From Paraburkholderia aromaticivorans (GTDB taxonomy: Bacteria > Pseudomonadota > Gammaproteobacteria > Burkholderiales > Burkholderiaceae): DNA of 64,000 nucleotides. The notes under the pieces were generated by a model. It searched no databases. It saw nothing but the letters and a program-made list of their open reading frames with translations, and was not told where the DNA came from. Every line of letters starts with the position of its first letter. The first letter of the stretch is position 1. Shown piece after piece: positions 55,853-64,000 of the stretch. The DNA lies in the NCBI RefSeq assembly GCF_002278075.1, contig NZ_CP022991.1, forward strand, positions 310,001-374,000. Reading direction: 5' to 3'. Position numbers and translations under genes: made by a program.

Positions 55853-56854
55853 TTATTTCGAGGTGTCCTGAGGACCTCGATTTCCGGTGTCGTTTGCCGG
55901 CATTATGCCGTTGCCAGCCAACACCCCCGCAAGAGACGCGAACGCGGCCTTATCACTAGCAAGACGTTGGGGCAACGCTTCCTGTAGAAACTCGACCCAT
56001 GACCTTATTTTTTTATCAAAAGGCAGGGGAGACGGGTAAATCACGTGGACGTTACGGGCCTTCATCTTGTACTCAGGCAGGACGCGCACCACCGACCCAG
56101 CACGCAGTTCTTGCATTCCAACCCGAAAGGGTAACGGGCCAATGCCAAGACCAGCCAGAATCGAATCTTTGAGTATGTCGCATAGGTCGCTCTGAAGAAC
56201 TGTGTGGTCGACCGAGCACGCCTCATCACCAAATGGCCCTTCAAATTGCCATTCTCCGGATGATATATCGCCGGCCAGATCAATGCGCCGATGCTGCTTA
56301 AGATCATAGAGTGTCTTCGGCACCCCGTAACGCTCCAGATAGACAGGTGACGCACAGAGGATTGAAGACATCGCACCAAGACACTCAGAGCTTATACCGG
56401 GCTCGGGCGGTTTTGATGAGCAAAGAAGGACAACGTCGTGATCGTCGAGCTTCGCTTTCTCTACCTTCTGCACGAGTGTCACGCTCACCGAAACCTGTGG
56501 GAATCGCTCAATGTAGCCTGAAATTACACCCGGTAGATGGTACCGGTCAAAGCTCGCGGATACGCCGATCCTAAGCGTCCCGGAAGGCTCGGCGCTTACT
56601 CCCAACGCCTCAGCTTCTGCCTGTGCCAAATGTTTGAGGATCGCTTCACAGTGTGAAAGATACCGCTCACCTGCTTCCGTCAATGCGACGCGCCGAGTTG
56701 TCCTATGCAAAAGACGTATGTTCAAGTGCGTCTCAAGGTCTGCTATAGCGCGTGAAACCTGAGACGTAACGAGGTGGAGTTCTTGCGCTGCCGTGGTAAA
56801 GCTGCCAGCTGATGCAACTTGAGCAAAGGCGCGGATGGCCTGCAACGTATCCAT
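55853..56854 (-). CDS. LysR-family regulator
   Basis: A 333-residue LysR-type regulator. The winged helix reads MDTLQAIRAFAQVASAGSFT then LVTSQVSRAIADLETHLN. The effector domain starts with GTLRIGVSASFD. The C-terminal 30 residues are an extra, poorly ordered tail. Base composition is slightly lower in GC than the neighbours, perhaps a sign of transfer. No divergent target gene is evident. Function unknown. Confidence 0.88.
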   Translation of the reverse strand: MDTLQAIRAFAQVASAGSFTTAAQELHLVTSQVSRAIADLETHLNIRLLHRTTRRVALTEAGERYLSHCEAILKHLAQAEAEALGVSAEPSGTLRIGVSASFDRYHLPGVISGYIERFPQVSVSVTLVQKVEKAKLDDHDVVLLCSSKPPEPGISSECLGAMSSILCASPVYLERYGVPKTLYDLKQHRRIDLAGDISSGEWQFEGPFGDEACSVDHTVLQSDLCDILKDSILAGLGIGPLPFRVGMQELRAGSVVRVLPEYKMKARNVHVIYPSPLPFDKKIRSWVEFLQEALPQRLASDKAAFASLAGVLAGNGIMPANDTGNRGPQDTSK

Positions 56855-57233
56855 CGATCAAGTTCCGTCCATTCGGGCTCTAATGATTGGGCAACGACTC
56901 GCAACCAACCTGCCATACCACGCGCCATTATTATGCCTGCCTCCGGATGAATCCGCCTTGAATTTGGCTGACCGACCGGAATTTGACGCAACGGGACCAG
57001 GCCTAATACGCGGGAGCAGGTGTTTAATAGCGTGCCGTGAACTGCCGGTGCCCCGAGCCTGACTCGTCCGGAATGGCGTCGCCGTCTCGCGTCGAGGAAG
57101 GAGCAACGAGGAGGTCCGAACCGTGTCGAACTTGAGACGTTCGCGGTCTTTAGTTGAACGACTGCAGTGGGTCGAAGATTGACCACTCCATCACGCGCAG
57201 AATCGATCTCCCTTCATTGAAGAGGAGGCTGTC
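56855..57233. other. Gap before the integrase remnant
   Basis: About 380 bp without a supported gene. Several short open frames exist on both strands but none looks like a known protein. The stretch leads into the recombinase remnants and may be part of the same eroded insertion. Confidence 0.35.
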
Positions 57234-57833
57234 ATGGAAGCGCTTAATTCTTTTGGCTCTCGCCGGGTGCCGTGGAACAAGGGGAGGTCGACCGGCCAGA
57301 AGCCTCCGTTGAAGCTTTGAAAAATCTGGGCGATTAGAACGAGGCTGCAGATCTCGTCCGACGCTCGTCAGTTGGCGATGTTCAACCTGGCGATCGACAG
57401 CAAGCTTCAGGCGTGCGATTTGACGCGCTTGCAGGTGCAGGACGTCTGCATAGGAGGCCACGTAGTTGCGCGAGCGACGTTTATGCAGCAGAAGACACAA
57501 CGACCGGTCCAGTTCGAAATTACGGAGCAAACTCGGCAGAGTGTCGCGGCCTGGATCTCAGCGCGGAGGTTGAAGCTCTCCGACTATCTGTTTCCGAGTC
57601 GCCCGCACGGGTCAGAGCACCTATCGACGCGCCAGTGTGCTCGCATCGTGCATCGATGGGTGGCGTCAATCGGCCTAGACGCTGCCGCCTACGGCACGCA
57701 CACAATGCGCCGCACTAAGGCGTCGTTGATCTCCCGCCGAACAAAGAACCTGCGCACGGTTCAGTTACTCCTGGGCCGTACGAAGCTCGACTATGTCCCG
57801 CGCCGAACTATGTCCCGTGGCGCACGAGACTGA
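57234..57833 (+). pseudogene. Broken tyrosine recombinase (phage-type integrase)
   Basis: The frame from the ATG at 57234 reads EALNSFGSRRVPWNKGR, the usual N-terminus of a common 210-residue integrase. It is cut by a TGA at 57318-57320, then continues in the same frame from KIWAIRTRLQ through LTRLQVQDVCIGGHV and STRQCARIVHRWVASIG to HTMRRTKASLI. After LLLGRTKLDYVPRR the C-terminus, with the catalytic tyrosine, is lost, and the usual HTK histidine is arginine. Two lesions make it inactive. Confidence 0.85.
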
Positions 57834-57875
57834 CATGACGTCATCAGTTGGCCGCGCGCAGCGCGGGATATAGTC
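57789..57875. repeat. Imperfect inverted repeat between two recombinase remnants
   Basis: GACTATGTCCCGCGC (57789-57803) matches the complement of GCGCGGGATATAGTC (57861-57875) at 14 of 15 bases. A direct copy of CTATGTCCCG lies at about 57808-57817. The repeats sit at the junction of the first integrase remnant and the second, and may be the end of a mobile element that inserted into the first. Confidence 0.5.
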
Positions 57876-57880
57876 CGGGC

Positions 57881-58237
57881 CTACAGGCCCTTCAGAAACG
57901 CCAGCAATCGGTCGTCCGGCCGATACCGTCCCGGCTTGCCGTTGGGCGGCGTCGTCCGGTCTAGGACCTCCTGTTTCAACGTGAGGTTAGCGTCGAGGTA
58001 GACCTGTGTTGTTTCCACCGATTCGTGACCGAGCCACAGTGCGATCACCGAGGGCTCGACACCTTCTTGCAGCAAATCTATCGCTGTAGTGTGTCGCAAC
58101 ACATGCGGGCTCACGCGCTTGTTTGTCAGCGACGGGCATCTGTCTGCTGCCGCCACGACATACTTGTGAAGCAGGTAGTGCATGCCGTGTACGCATAAGA
58201 CCAAAGGCCGATTTACGCATGCGCAGATAGCCGTCAT
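57881..58237 (-). pseudogene. C-terminal part of a tyrosine recombinase (XerD-like)
   Basis: About 118 codons. The catalytic HxLRH block (HVLRHTTAIDLLQ), LGHES and the tyrosine in TTQVYLD are intact, but everything before is missing. The ending PGRYRPDDRLLAFLKGL resembles the third recombinase of three-recombinase (RIT-like) elements, from memory. It is most likely a remnant of such an element; the N-terminal half is not found nearby. Confidence 0.75.
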
Positions 58238-58526
58238 CGTATTGAGGCTGCAGCCAGCAAACGGTTGGGGACTGACTCAGACTTGCTCGTTCCTCTGTCC
58301 GTTACTCTCATCGACTGCATCATCGATAGGCTGTTGCCGCTAACCTTGTTGAAGGGTCGCGGGTGAAAAGATTGCCTCGGTAACGACCAGTCACCGCGGA
58401 AAAGGCCTGTTATGAAGGCTTGTCATCGAGTTTCCGGGCGATGTGAATCGTTCGGGCTTGCACGCATGCTCGCGCGACGTTGCATCAAACCCATGAAAAT
58501 GCCGATCCAAAGTGAGGGATGAAAAG

Positions 58527-58874
58527 ATGAAACCGTTACCCTTTCTCCTAATGACTGCCGTCACCTTGACTGCCTGTGCGACTGCACCGATGCCGCCGAA
58601 CGCACAATCGGTCGGTGAAAGTCAGCAGCCGGTCGCCGCAGTCGCGCAATGCATCGCTCAGAAATGGGCGGACCGGTCGCAACAGACAGTCATATCGCAG
58701 GTCATTGTGGCGAACAATCAGGCGATGGATGTCTATGTTCCAGGGCAGCGGCCGCCGGATGGCGCTGCAGCTGTCGTGCGGCCCTCGTGGACGGGCCACA
58801 AAACCTGGGTCGGATTTCGCTCGGGTGCAGGTGCGGGTGGCGATGCCACCGGCGATATCAACGCCTGCCTTTAA
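58527..58874 (+). CDS. Small lipoprotein of unknown function (intact copy)
   Basis: A 115-residue lipoprotein. A short signal peptide (MKPLPFLLMTAVTL) leads to the lipobox TAC at C17, then ATAPMPPNAQSVGES. The mature part contains the conserved block QCIAQKWADRSQQTVISQVI and AMDVYVPGQRPP, and ends in two cysteine-flanked glycine-rich segments. AGGGATG lies ahead of the ATG at 58527; a GTG at 58512 is in frame. A second, decayed copy of exactly the same length is at 61124-61471. I do not recognise the family. Confidence 0.75.
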   Translation: MKPLPFLLMTAVTLTACATAPMPPNAQSVGESQQPVAAVAQCIAQKWADRSQQTVISQVIVANNQAMDVYVPGQRPPDGAAAVVRPSWTGHKTWVGFRSGAGAGGDATGDINACL

Positions 58875-59021
58875 GCCTCCGAACGCCGGAGCCCTTGATG
58901 GCAACCATGGCCTTCGTCCGCTGTGAAGTCGACCAGGTTAGAAGCGCTCGGCTGTGTAGTTGAAAGGATAGTCCGCTTCCTTACAGCCATGGTTTTTTTG
59001 CGTCTTCGGCAGTGTAACTTT

Positions 59022-59380
59022 CTAGCGCGGCATTGCCTCATAAGGAATCCTGCTCAGCAGATCGCTGATGATGTTCAGGCGCACACGCCGCTTGTCGTTC
59101 GAATTCGCCACATACCATGAAGCGATTTCGGTGTCCGACGCCTCGAACATCGAATCGCGTGCACGCGAGTAGTCATACCATCGGCTATAGGATTTCGGGT
59201 CCATGTCCGTCGGTTTGCAAACCTTGAACCTTCGTTGATACGTTCTTCCAGGCGGCGGGTCTGTTCTTCGGGGCTGACTTCGAGCCAGTATTCGAGCAGG
59301 ATGACCCCGACTCGACGATCGCCTGCTCGACAAGCGGTGCCGCCTTGAAGCTCTCAACGCCGCAAAGCTGCCACTAGCAC
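59022..59380 (-). pseudogene. Polyphosphate kinase 2 (PPK2) remnant
   Basis: Three short pieces in different frames make up the C-terminal half of a PPK2-type polyphosphate kinase: VEQAIVESG, then VILLEYWLEVSPEEQTRRLE, then the long MDPKSYSRWYDYSRARDSMF through NDKRRVRLNIISDLLSRIPY. At least two single-base frameshifts separate them, and the N-terminal half with the phosphate-binding P-loop is absent. The sequence matches the PPK2 pattern I know (KSYSRWYDYSRARD). It is non-functional. Confidence 0.8.
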
Positions 59381-59498
59381 AAGGTGAATGTTTTCGAACG
59401 GCGGCTTACGGTGAGAGTGTCGAACGCCTGGACACTCATGCGTCTCTTTCGCGCAAGTTTCGACCTTTCAATGGACTACATTCAACACTCGGCGAAAA

Positions 59499-60062
59499 TC
59501 AACGAGGCGTGTAAGAGAACTTCTGGCCGCCAACGCTTGCCTCGTACATTAGACCGCCCTTGGCCACTGTAAACACAGCCATGCCTTTTCGATAGGCGCC
59601 TGTCGTTTTGGCATCTTTCTTCCCGCCACTCACGTTAGTAGACGTGCCCGTCGTGCCTGCCTGCGCGCCAGCCGCCGCAGTGATCGCGATCGCGTTGGCA
59701 TCTGCGCCGAATTCAAAGTTACCATTGGTGAATTCTTTGAGGGCCCGTTCATCCTCGAACAAAATGAGTTCACTGTACACCTGGCCGCCAAGTTGCAAGC
59801 CCACAGTGACCTGAGTCATCGATGTATCGCCGATACGTTTCCCTTTCTCATAGACGCGACCCTTCCCATGGGCACCGCCTATACCGACCCCTCCCTTGCC
59901 AATCTTCGGAAACACAGCGTAACCATAGGCACTATGCAGAAGGCTGCCGCTTTCTCCCGCGTTCTTGAATAGGTTGAGGGTGTCCGTATATTCGTCGGCC
60001 CGAGCAGCAGAAAGAGGCAACATCAGCAGGACCGTGAGCGTCACTATCAGACGTTTGAGCAT
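59499..60062 (-). CDS. SYLF-domain (YSC84-like) lipid-binding protein
   Basis: A 187-residue exported protein. A signal peptide (MLKRLIVTLTVLLMLPLSAA, ending ARA) precedes the SYLF domain, with SAYGYAVFPKIGKGGVGIGG, FEFGADANAIAITAAAGAQA and KGGLMYEASVGGQKFSY at the C-terminus. SYLF proteins bind phospholipids; the bacterial ones are periplasmic. The ATG at 60062 is chosen. It lies on the minus strand between the lipoprotein and its decayed copy and has no operon partner. Confidence 0.87.
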   Translation of the reverse strand: MLKRLIVTLTVLLMLPLSAARADEYTDTLNLFKNAGESGSLLHSAYGYAVFPKIGKGGVGIGGAHGKGRVYEKGKRIGDTSMTQVTVGLQLGGQVYSELILFEDERALKEFTNGNFEFGADANAIAITAAAGAQAGTTGTSTNVSGGKKDAKTTGAYRKGMAVFTVAKGGLMYEASVGGQKFSYTPR

Positions 60063-61123
60063 GACATGTTCTCCATGGATTGATCGCGTTCAAGCACTGC
60101 CGTGACGTACTCCCACCCATTATTGTCGATCATGCCAGCGGCAGCAAAAATACATTACAGGATCGCTCCGGCGTGTAGCGATTCACCGGCCGCAGGATCG
60201 TCGTGTGCCTCGTCGATAGACCGCGCTCCGCCATCGTCAAACGGTCGAATCGGTTCGCCTAGCCGGGTTGATGTCATCGCGACCGGGCTGCGCACCAGGC
60301 TGCCGGATCGGGCGGCACGATCCGGCCCGTGACGAGCGAGTCGAACCGATGACGGATCGCAGCGAGGCGAGCCCGGGCGCCCCGTATCAAGGGGGAAACG
60401 ATCGGTGCGCACTTGCCAACGACGGTAGTCCCTCCCGAGCGGTCGTAGAGGTTCATCGGCATCGTATGACTGAGAAGGGTCGACTACGGCAGCTAGCCTC
60501 GCGACTCGGGCCGCAGAGGTCACCGGCGCTAGGCGAACTTCCGCGTCCGGCCCGAGTATCAATATTCGGCTGGGCCCGAATATCGCCTAGGCGAGCAGCG
60601 GAACAATCTTCGCGTACAGGCCACATACCCCTGGAACGCCCGACGCCTCTGCGTAGCGATGGCGACCGGCACTAACATCGTGGTCAGCGCCACGCGCGCG
60701 GCCAATCCTTCGGCAGCCATCTTGCCTGATACCCTTTAATGGCCTGAATGCCGGGCAACGAGCGAAGCCATCGTTGTGCGCCTTATGTGTCGCGCTCCGA
60801 GTGAATGCGACTATCGATCCGCGTGGTTCGCACCTTCAGACGAAGGAGAGGCATAGATGGTGACAATATGACTTCAGCGTGCCAATCGCGTCATCGTCTC
60901 GTAGGCCAACGGTCCACCCACCGTTCGTGAAACCAGGCTCGGTTCCGTAGTTACAGTAATCGATTGTCGCTTCGCGTGACATCGGCCCAAGGTCCTATAC
61001 CTGCCCGTGTGCGTCAGGCCTATTCTTGGCCTGATGTACTCTTGTTCGGAGGTTGCCATGACACCGTCAACGGACCTGTTGACGGTTATGGTCCCTTCGG
61101 CTGGTTGGCCGTTGAGGTGAAAA
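60063..61123. other. Long non-coding gap before the decayed lipoprotein
   Basis: About 1.06 kb with no supported gene. Open frames of 124-135 codons on both strands lack protein-like features. Two hairpins lie near its end: TCAGGCC/GGCCTGA (61014-61034) and CCGTCAAC/GTTGACGG (61064-61085), the latter just upstream of the decayed lipoprotein copy. The rest looks like degraded DNA. Confidence 0.4.
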
Positions 61124-61471
61124 ATGAAGCCGTTATAGTTTTTCGTCGTGACCGTTGCTGTGTCAGCCTGTGCAAGCCAACCTATGCCTCCGAGCGCGTA
61201 ATCGCTTGGAGAAAGCCAACAGCCGGCCTCTGCTGTCGCGCAATGCATTGCTCAGAAATGGGCAGACCAGTCGCAACAGCAAGTCATATCGCAGGTGATT
61301 GTGGCGAACAACCAGGCGATGGATGTCTATGTTCCAGGTCAGCAGTCTCCGATTGGTGCCGCCGCCGTCTTGCGGCCGTCGTGGACGGGTAACAGCAAAA
61401 CGTGGGTAGGCTTCCTCCCGGGCAGCGGGAGCGGCCGCAACGCCGGCGGAGATGTTGCAGGCTGCCTCTAG
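61124..61471 (+). pseudogene. Decayed second copy of the small lipoprotein
   Basis: The frame from the ATG at 61124 has the same number of codons (116 with stop) as the intact lipoprotein at 58527. It reads MKPL, then TAG (61136-61138), then FFVVTVAVSACASQPMPPSA, then TAA (61199-61201, where the intact copy has Gln), and then SLGESQQPASAVAQCIAQKW to the end without further stops. The block AQKWADQSQQQVISQVIV and AMDVYVPGQQSP is almost identical to the intact copy. Two nonsense changes near the N-terminus inactivate it. Confidence 0.85.
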
Positions 61472-61848
61472 GAACTCCGGCCTGATGGCCAACCTTAACT
61501 TCGAAGGCACGAAGGTCAGCAGGCTCGACATCTAATACCGGCACGGCACCGCACGACTATCGAGGCGTCCATTTCAGCAGGCGCGCATGCATACAGAGCT
61601 GAAATGAATATCAAGATTTGCTTTGTGGTGGCCCCCATCGCCATGAGGCGCGTCCCGCATTTGCCTGACCACAGACGTGGGTGGAGATCACAAAAGGTAC
61701 GGGCATGAACAAGTAGCTGGTCGATGAATCGGCTTCCATCGGAAGTCGACGGACGCAGTGGCATGGTTCTGTGCTGGCAACCATGGCTAGGGGCGTGCCC
61801 AGGATTGTCGCCGGCAGATCCTCGAGTTGACCTGCCGGGAGACAAGTT
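61472..61848. other. Gap before the AI-2E family gene
   Basis: About 380 bp. A hairpin with ATTTCAGC/GCTGAAAT arms (61571-61605) is present, with a large loop. No gene is supported. It probably holds the promoter for the following three-gene run. Confidence 0.4.
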
Positions 61849-62946
61849 ATGCTGCTCACACCGATTACCCAACGGGTGTTGTCCAGAGAATTGCTCGATG
61901 TACTGATCCGTGCTGGACTCGTTGCTGTTCTGGCCATTTTCTGTTTCCGGATATTCGTCCCGTTCCTCAACCTCATGGTCTGGGCGTTGATCCTCGCAAT
62001 TACGTTGTATCCGCTTCAAGTCAGACTTCGGCGTACGCTCGCCGGCAAGGATGGTCTGATCGCCACGCTGATCATCCTCGTCGCGTTCGGTATCATCCTT
62101 GTTCCGACGTATCTGCTGGGCGTCGCGGTAGCCGAATCGATCGATAACGCGATGGCCATTTTCAAAAGCGGCAGCTTCAGCATTCCGCCCCCCGCCGATT
62201 CGGTGGCCAGTTGGCCGCTGGTTGGGCAGCGTGTGTATGACTTCTGGCAGCAGGCCTCGATCGACCTTACGGGTCTTGTGTTGAAGTTCGCTCCACAACT
62301 CAAGGATACCGGGCTCGCTCTGCTCGGAACGGTTACCGGTCTCGGCGCTGGGCTGCTGCTGTTCTTCGCCGCCCTGATTGTCGCTGGCATACTCATGGCT
62401 CATGGCGAGACAGGCCATAAAAGTGCGGTGGAGATCGCCTCGCGCATCTCCGGCCCTGAAAACGGCCCGCAAATCGCCGAACTTTGCACATCCACTATTC
62501 GTGCGGTCGCCCAGGGTGTGGTCGGAATCGCGTTCATCCAGATGCTACTTATTGGTGTCGCGTTCGTCGTCGTCGGTATTCCAGGTGCAGGTCTGTTCGC
62601 GCTCGCGGTGCTGCTGCTTGGCATCATGCAGTTGCCCGCGACCCTGATCACCATCCCAGTGATAATCTTCGTGATTGCGACGCAAGGCGTGAGCGCAATC
62701 ACGATCATCTTCTCGGTCTATGTGTTCGTCGCGGGGCTTGCCGATAACGTGCTCAAGCCCTTGCTGCTGGGCCGCGGCGTCGCCGTGCCGATGCCAGTGG
62801 TGCTGATCGGCGCGCTCGGTGGCATGGTGACGGGCGGCGTCATTGGCCTGTTCATCGGACCTGTCATGCTCGCGGTCGGGTATCAACTGTTCTGGCGATG
62901 GGTAAAAGACCAGCCGAAGCCGTTAAAAGCAAATCAGGACATCTGA
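61849..62946 (+). CDS. AI-2E family (PerM/YdiK-type) membrane protein
   Basis: A 365-residue inner-membrane protein with about seven or eight hydrophobic helices and the family's central soluble segment (PPPADSVASWPLVGQRVYDF, about 110-140). The C-terminal LPLLGRG-like LLLGRGVAVPMPVVLIGALG is typical. Members have been linked to AI-2 export or proton/sodium antiport; the family name is not proof of function. The stop overlaps the next ATG by one base (TGATG), so the next gene is coupled. Confidence 0.88.
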   Translation: MLLTPITQRVLSRELLDVLIRAGLVAVLAIFCFRIFVPFLNLMVWALILAITLYPLQVRLRRTLAGKDGLIATLIILVAFGIILVPTYLLGVAVAESIDNAMAIFKSGSFSIPPPADSVASWPLVGQRVYDFWQQASIDLTGLVLKFAPQLKDTGLALLGTVTGLGAGLLLFFAALIVAGILMAHGETGHKSAVEIASRISGPENGPQIAELCTSTIRAVAQGVVGIAFIQMLLIGVAFVVVGIPGAGLFALAVLLLGIMQLPATLITIPVIIFVIATQGVSAITIIFSVYVFVAGLADNVLKPLLLGRGVAVPMPVVLIGALGGMVTGGVIGLFIGPVMLAVGYQLFWRWVKDQPKPLKANQDI

Positions 62947-63758
62947 TGTTTCCGGGGCCGATCGTGTCCTCTGCGCCACTTTACGCGCGCCGGTACTGGC
63001 TGCTGTTCGCCGCCAGTTGCCTGAGCGCATGCATGCGCGTCGGCCCCGACTTTCGCCCGCAGCATGAGAGCTGGACTGAGCACTGGAGCAGCGCGTCAAC
63101 CGAGCAGGTCACACGGCAGGCAACGCAGCCTGACGTTCGGCAATGGTGGCAGATATTCGCGGACCATAACCTCGAGAGTCTGATCGCACAGGCCGATGTC
63201 AGCAACGGCGATGTGAAGATTGCCGGCCTGCGTGTGCTCGAGGCGCGCGCCCAACTGGGCATCGCGATCGCGGGCCGCTATCCGCAGGTGCAACAGGCCA
63301 ATGTCGACGTCCTGTACTCGGTGCGCAAACGCTCGGATGGATTCAACCCGCGCTCAGGCGGCTTCTGGCAGTACGGGGCGGGCTTCAGTGTCGGCTGGGA
63401 GCTGGATTTCTGGGGGCGCTTCAGCCGCGCAATCGAATCTGCGCAAGGGGCCGCGCGGCGCTCGCTCAAGCTCGCCAATACGATCTATCGGGAAGGGTAC
63501 TCGGACTTCCAGCGTGTCCTCGACGCGCAACGGACCCTGTTCGCCCAGCAGGACGCGTACATCGTCAACCGCGGCAACGCGGTGGGCAGTCTGATTGCGC
63601 TCTACAAGGCGCTCGGAGGAGGCTGGTACTCGGAACAGCCGCTCGTCGATCCCGCGACGCGCCAGCAGATGCAGCAGCGCACCGACTGGGGCGACTTGCT
63701 GAACGAGTCGGATGTTCCGTCCGCTGCCGCCAGTTCGCCTGGAGGTTCGTCCCCATGA
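62946..63758 (+). CDS. Outer-membrane efflux lipoprotein with a large internal deletion
   Basis: A 270-residue NodT-like outer-membrane factor, versus about 490 in the family. A lipoprotein signal ends at LSAC, followed by MRVGPDFRPQHESW. The N-terminal part is normal through GAGFSVGWELDFWGRFSRAI. It then jumps, in frame, to RRSLKLANTIYREGYSDFQR and the normal C-terminus YKALGGGWYSEQ. About 200-220 residues of the middle (the end of the first TolC-like repeat and the beginning of the second) are missing. It may be unable to form a normal channel. Both ends overlap their neighbours (TGATG, ATGA). Confidence 0.8.
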   Translation: MFPGPIVSSAPLYARRYWLLFAASCLSACMRVGPDFRPQHESWTEHWSSASTEQVTRQATQPDVRQWWQIFADHNLESLIAQADVSNGDVKIAGLRVLEARAQLGIAIAGRYPQVQQANVDVLYSVRKRSDGFNPRSGGFWQYGAGFSVGWELDFWGRFSRAIESAQGAARRSLKLANTIYREGYSDFQRVLDAQRTLFAQQDAYIVNRGNAVGSLIALYKALGGGWYSEQPLVDPATRQQMQQRTDWGDLLNESDVPSAAASSPGGSSP

Positions 63759-64000
63759 GCGACAAGCCCGAGCCCACCCCCGTGACGCCGCGGGAGGCGC
63801 CGGCGCCTGTCGCCGACCCGTCCGGCAAAGCGGTGAAGTGGGTCGTCTGCGTGATCGTTGTCAGCCTGATCTGGTATTTGTTCGCCGATCGCTTCACCCC
63901 TTATACGCAACAGGCACGCGTTCAGGCTTACGTCGTATCCGTCGCCGCGGAAGCATCGGGGCGGGTGACCCGCGTCCTCGTGCATAACAATCAGGAAGTC
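63755..64000 (+). CDS. HlyD/EmrA-type membrane-fusion protein, N-terminal part
   Basis: This gene starts at the ATG at 63755, overlaps the previous stop (ATGA), and runs off the right edge; about 82 codons are visible. The proline-rich N-terminus (MSDKPEPTPVTPREAPAP) is followed by a membrane helix (WVVCVIVVSLIWYLFA), then the start of the adaptor domain (YVVSVAAEASGRVTRVLVHN), as in HlyD/EmrA/YibH-type proteins. With the truncated outer-membrane factor upstream it would be part of a tripartite export system. Confidence 0.85.
   Translation, partial: MSDKPEPTPVTPREAPAPVADPSGKAVKWVVCVIVVSLIWYLFADRFTPYTQQARVQAYVVSVAAEASGRVTRVLVHNNQEV

Noticed and set aside
60155..60675. Open frames of about 135 codons on both strands in the 60-61 kb gap.
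   Set aside because: They overlap each other, are arginine-rich and have no domain or start signal.
1..64000. CRISPR arrays, tRNA, rRNA and riboswitches.
   Set aside because: I looked for regularly spaced repeats, cloverleaf stems and conserved riboswitch leaders and saw none. A covariance-model search could still find weak ones.

Overview
The window is a high-GC chromosomal segment of a Gram-negative bacterium, most likely Burkholderia or Paraburkholderia. The evidence is the C-terminal-Phe porin, BamA and NodT-type outer-membrane proteins, the density of LysR/GntR/AraC/DeoR regulators, and the content of sugar-acid and peptide uptake genes. No rRNA, tRNA, CRISPR array or intact transposase was seen. 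This species assignment is inference from gene content, not a database match.

Layout. 1-4.7 kb: a sugar-acid/uronate locus with a DapA-family enzyme, a 2-hydroxyacid dehydrogenase, an IlvD/Edd dehydratase, a GntR regulator and a uronate dehydrogenase. 4.9-6.7 kb: an FAH-family hydrolase with an AraC regulator. 6.9-15.1 kb: a LysR regulator divergent from a complete peptide ABC transporter (two ATPases, binding protein, two permeases) that ends in a cytoplasmic gamma-glutamyltransferase. 15.7-18 kb: a heavy-metal-type two-component system with a CusR-like box upstream but no metal transporter nearby. 18.2-21.8 kb: a GntR regulator divergent from an altronate dehydratase-family gene and a KdgT permease. 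22-24.2 kb: an exported beta-propeller protein and a membrane di-iron hydroxylase. 24.2-25 kb: a decayed zinc-type alcohol dehydrogenase. 25.3-29.8 kb: a DeoR regulator divergent from a second KdgT, a DUF1537 kinase and PdxA2, i.e. a four-carbon acid-sugar pathway with clear palindromic operators.

30-36 kb: an RND efflux operon (permease, adaptor, outer-membrane factor). 36.9-39.8 kb: a small unknown protein and a stand-alone BamA-like protein. 40.3-45 kb: an aldo/keto reductase, a LysR regulator and two SDR oxidoreductases. 45.2-47 kb: an AbiE-type toxin-antitoxin pair with an inverted repeat at its promoter. 47.5-49 kb: an SRPBCC protein, an unknown membrane protein and a 36-residue membrane peptide. 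49.4-52.5 kb: an M20 amidohydrolase and a 2,3-diaminopropionate ammonia-lyase with a divergent Lrp regulator. 52.6-56.9 kb: an orphan branched-chain-type binding protein, a porin and a LysR regulator.

57.2-61.5 kb is an eroded zone: two broken tyrosine recombinases, a broken PPK2 fragment, an intact small lipoprotein and a second copy of it with two stop codons, plus a SYLF-domain protein. 61.8-64 kb: an AI-2E-family membrane protein, an outer-membrane factor with a large in-frame internal deletion, and the start of an HlyD-type adaptor, all overlapping by one to four bases.

The catabolic genes share a theme: sugar acids (uronates, aldonates, threonate/erythronate) and amino-acid derivatives (gamma-glutamyl peptides, diaminopropionate), each with its own local regulator. 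That fits a soil or plant-associated generalist. No single clearly novel multi-gene system stands out. The most unusual items are the extra BamA, the single-repeat-sized outer-membrane factor, the paired lipoprotein copies, the 36-residue peptide and the orphan metal-type regulator box.
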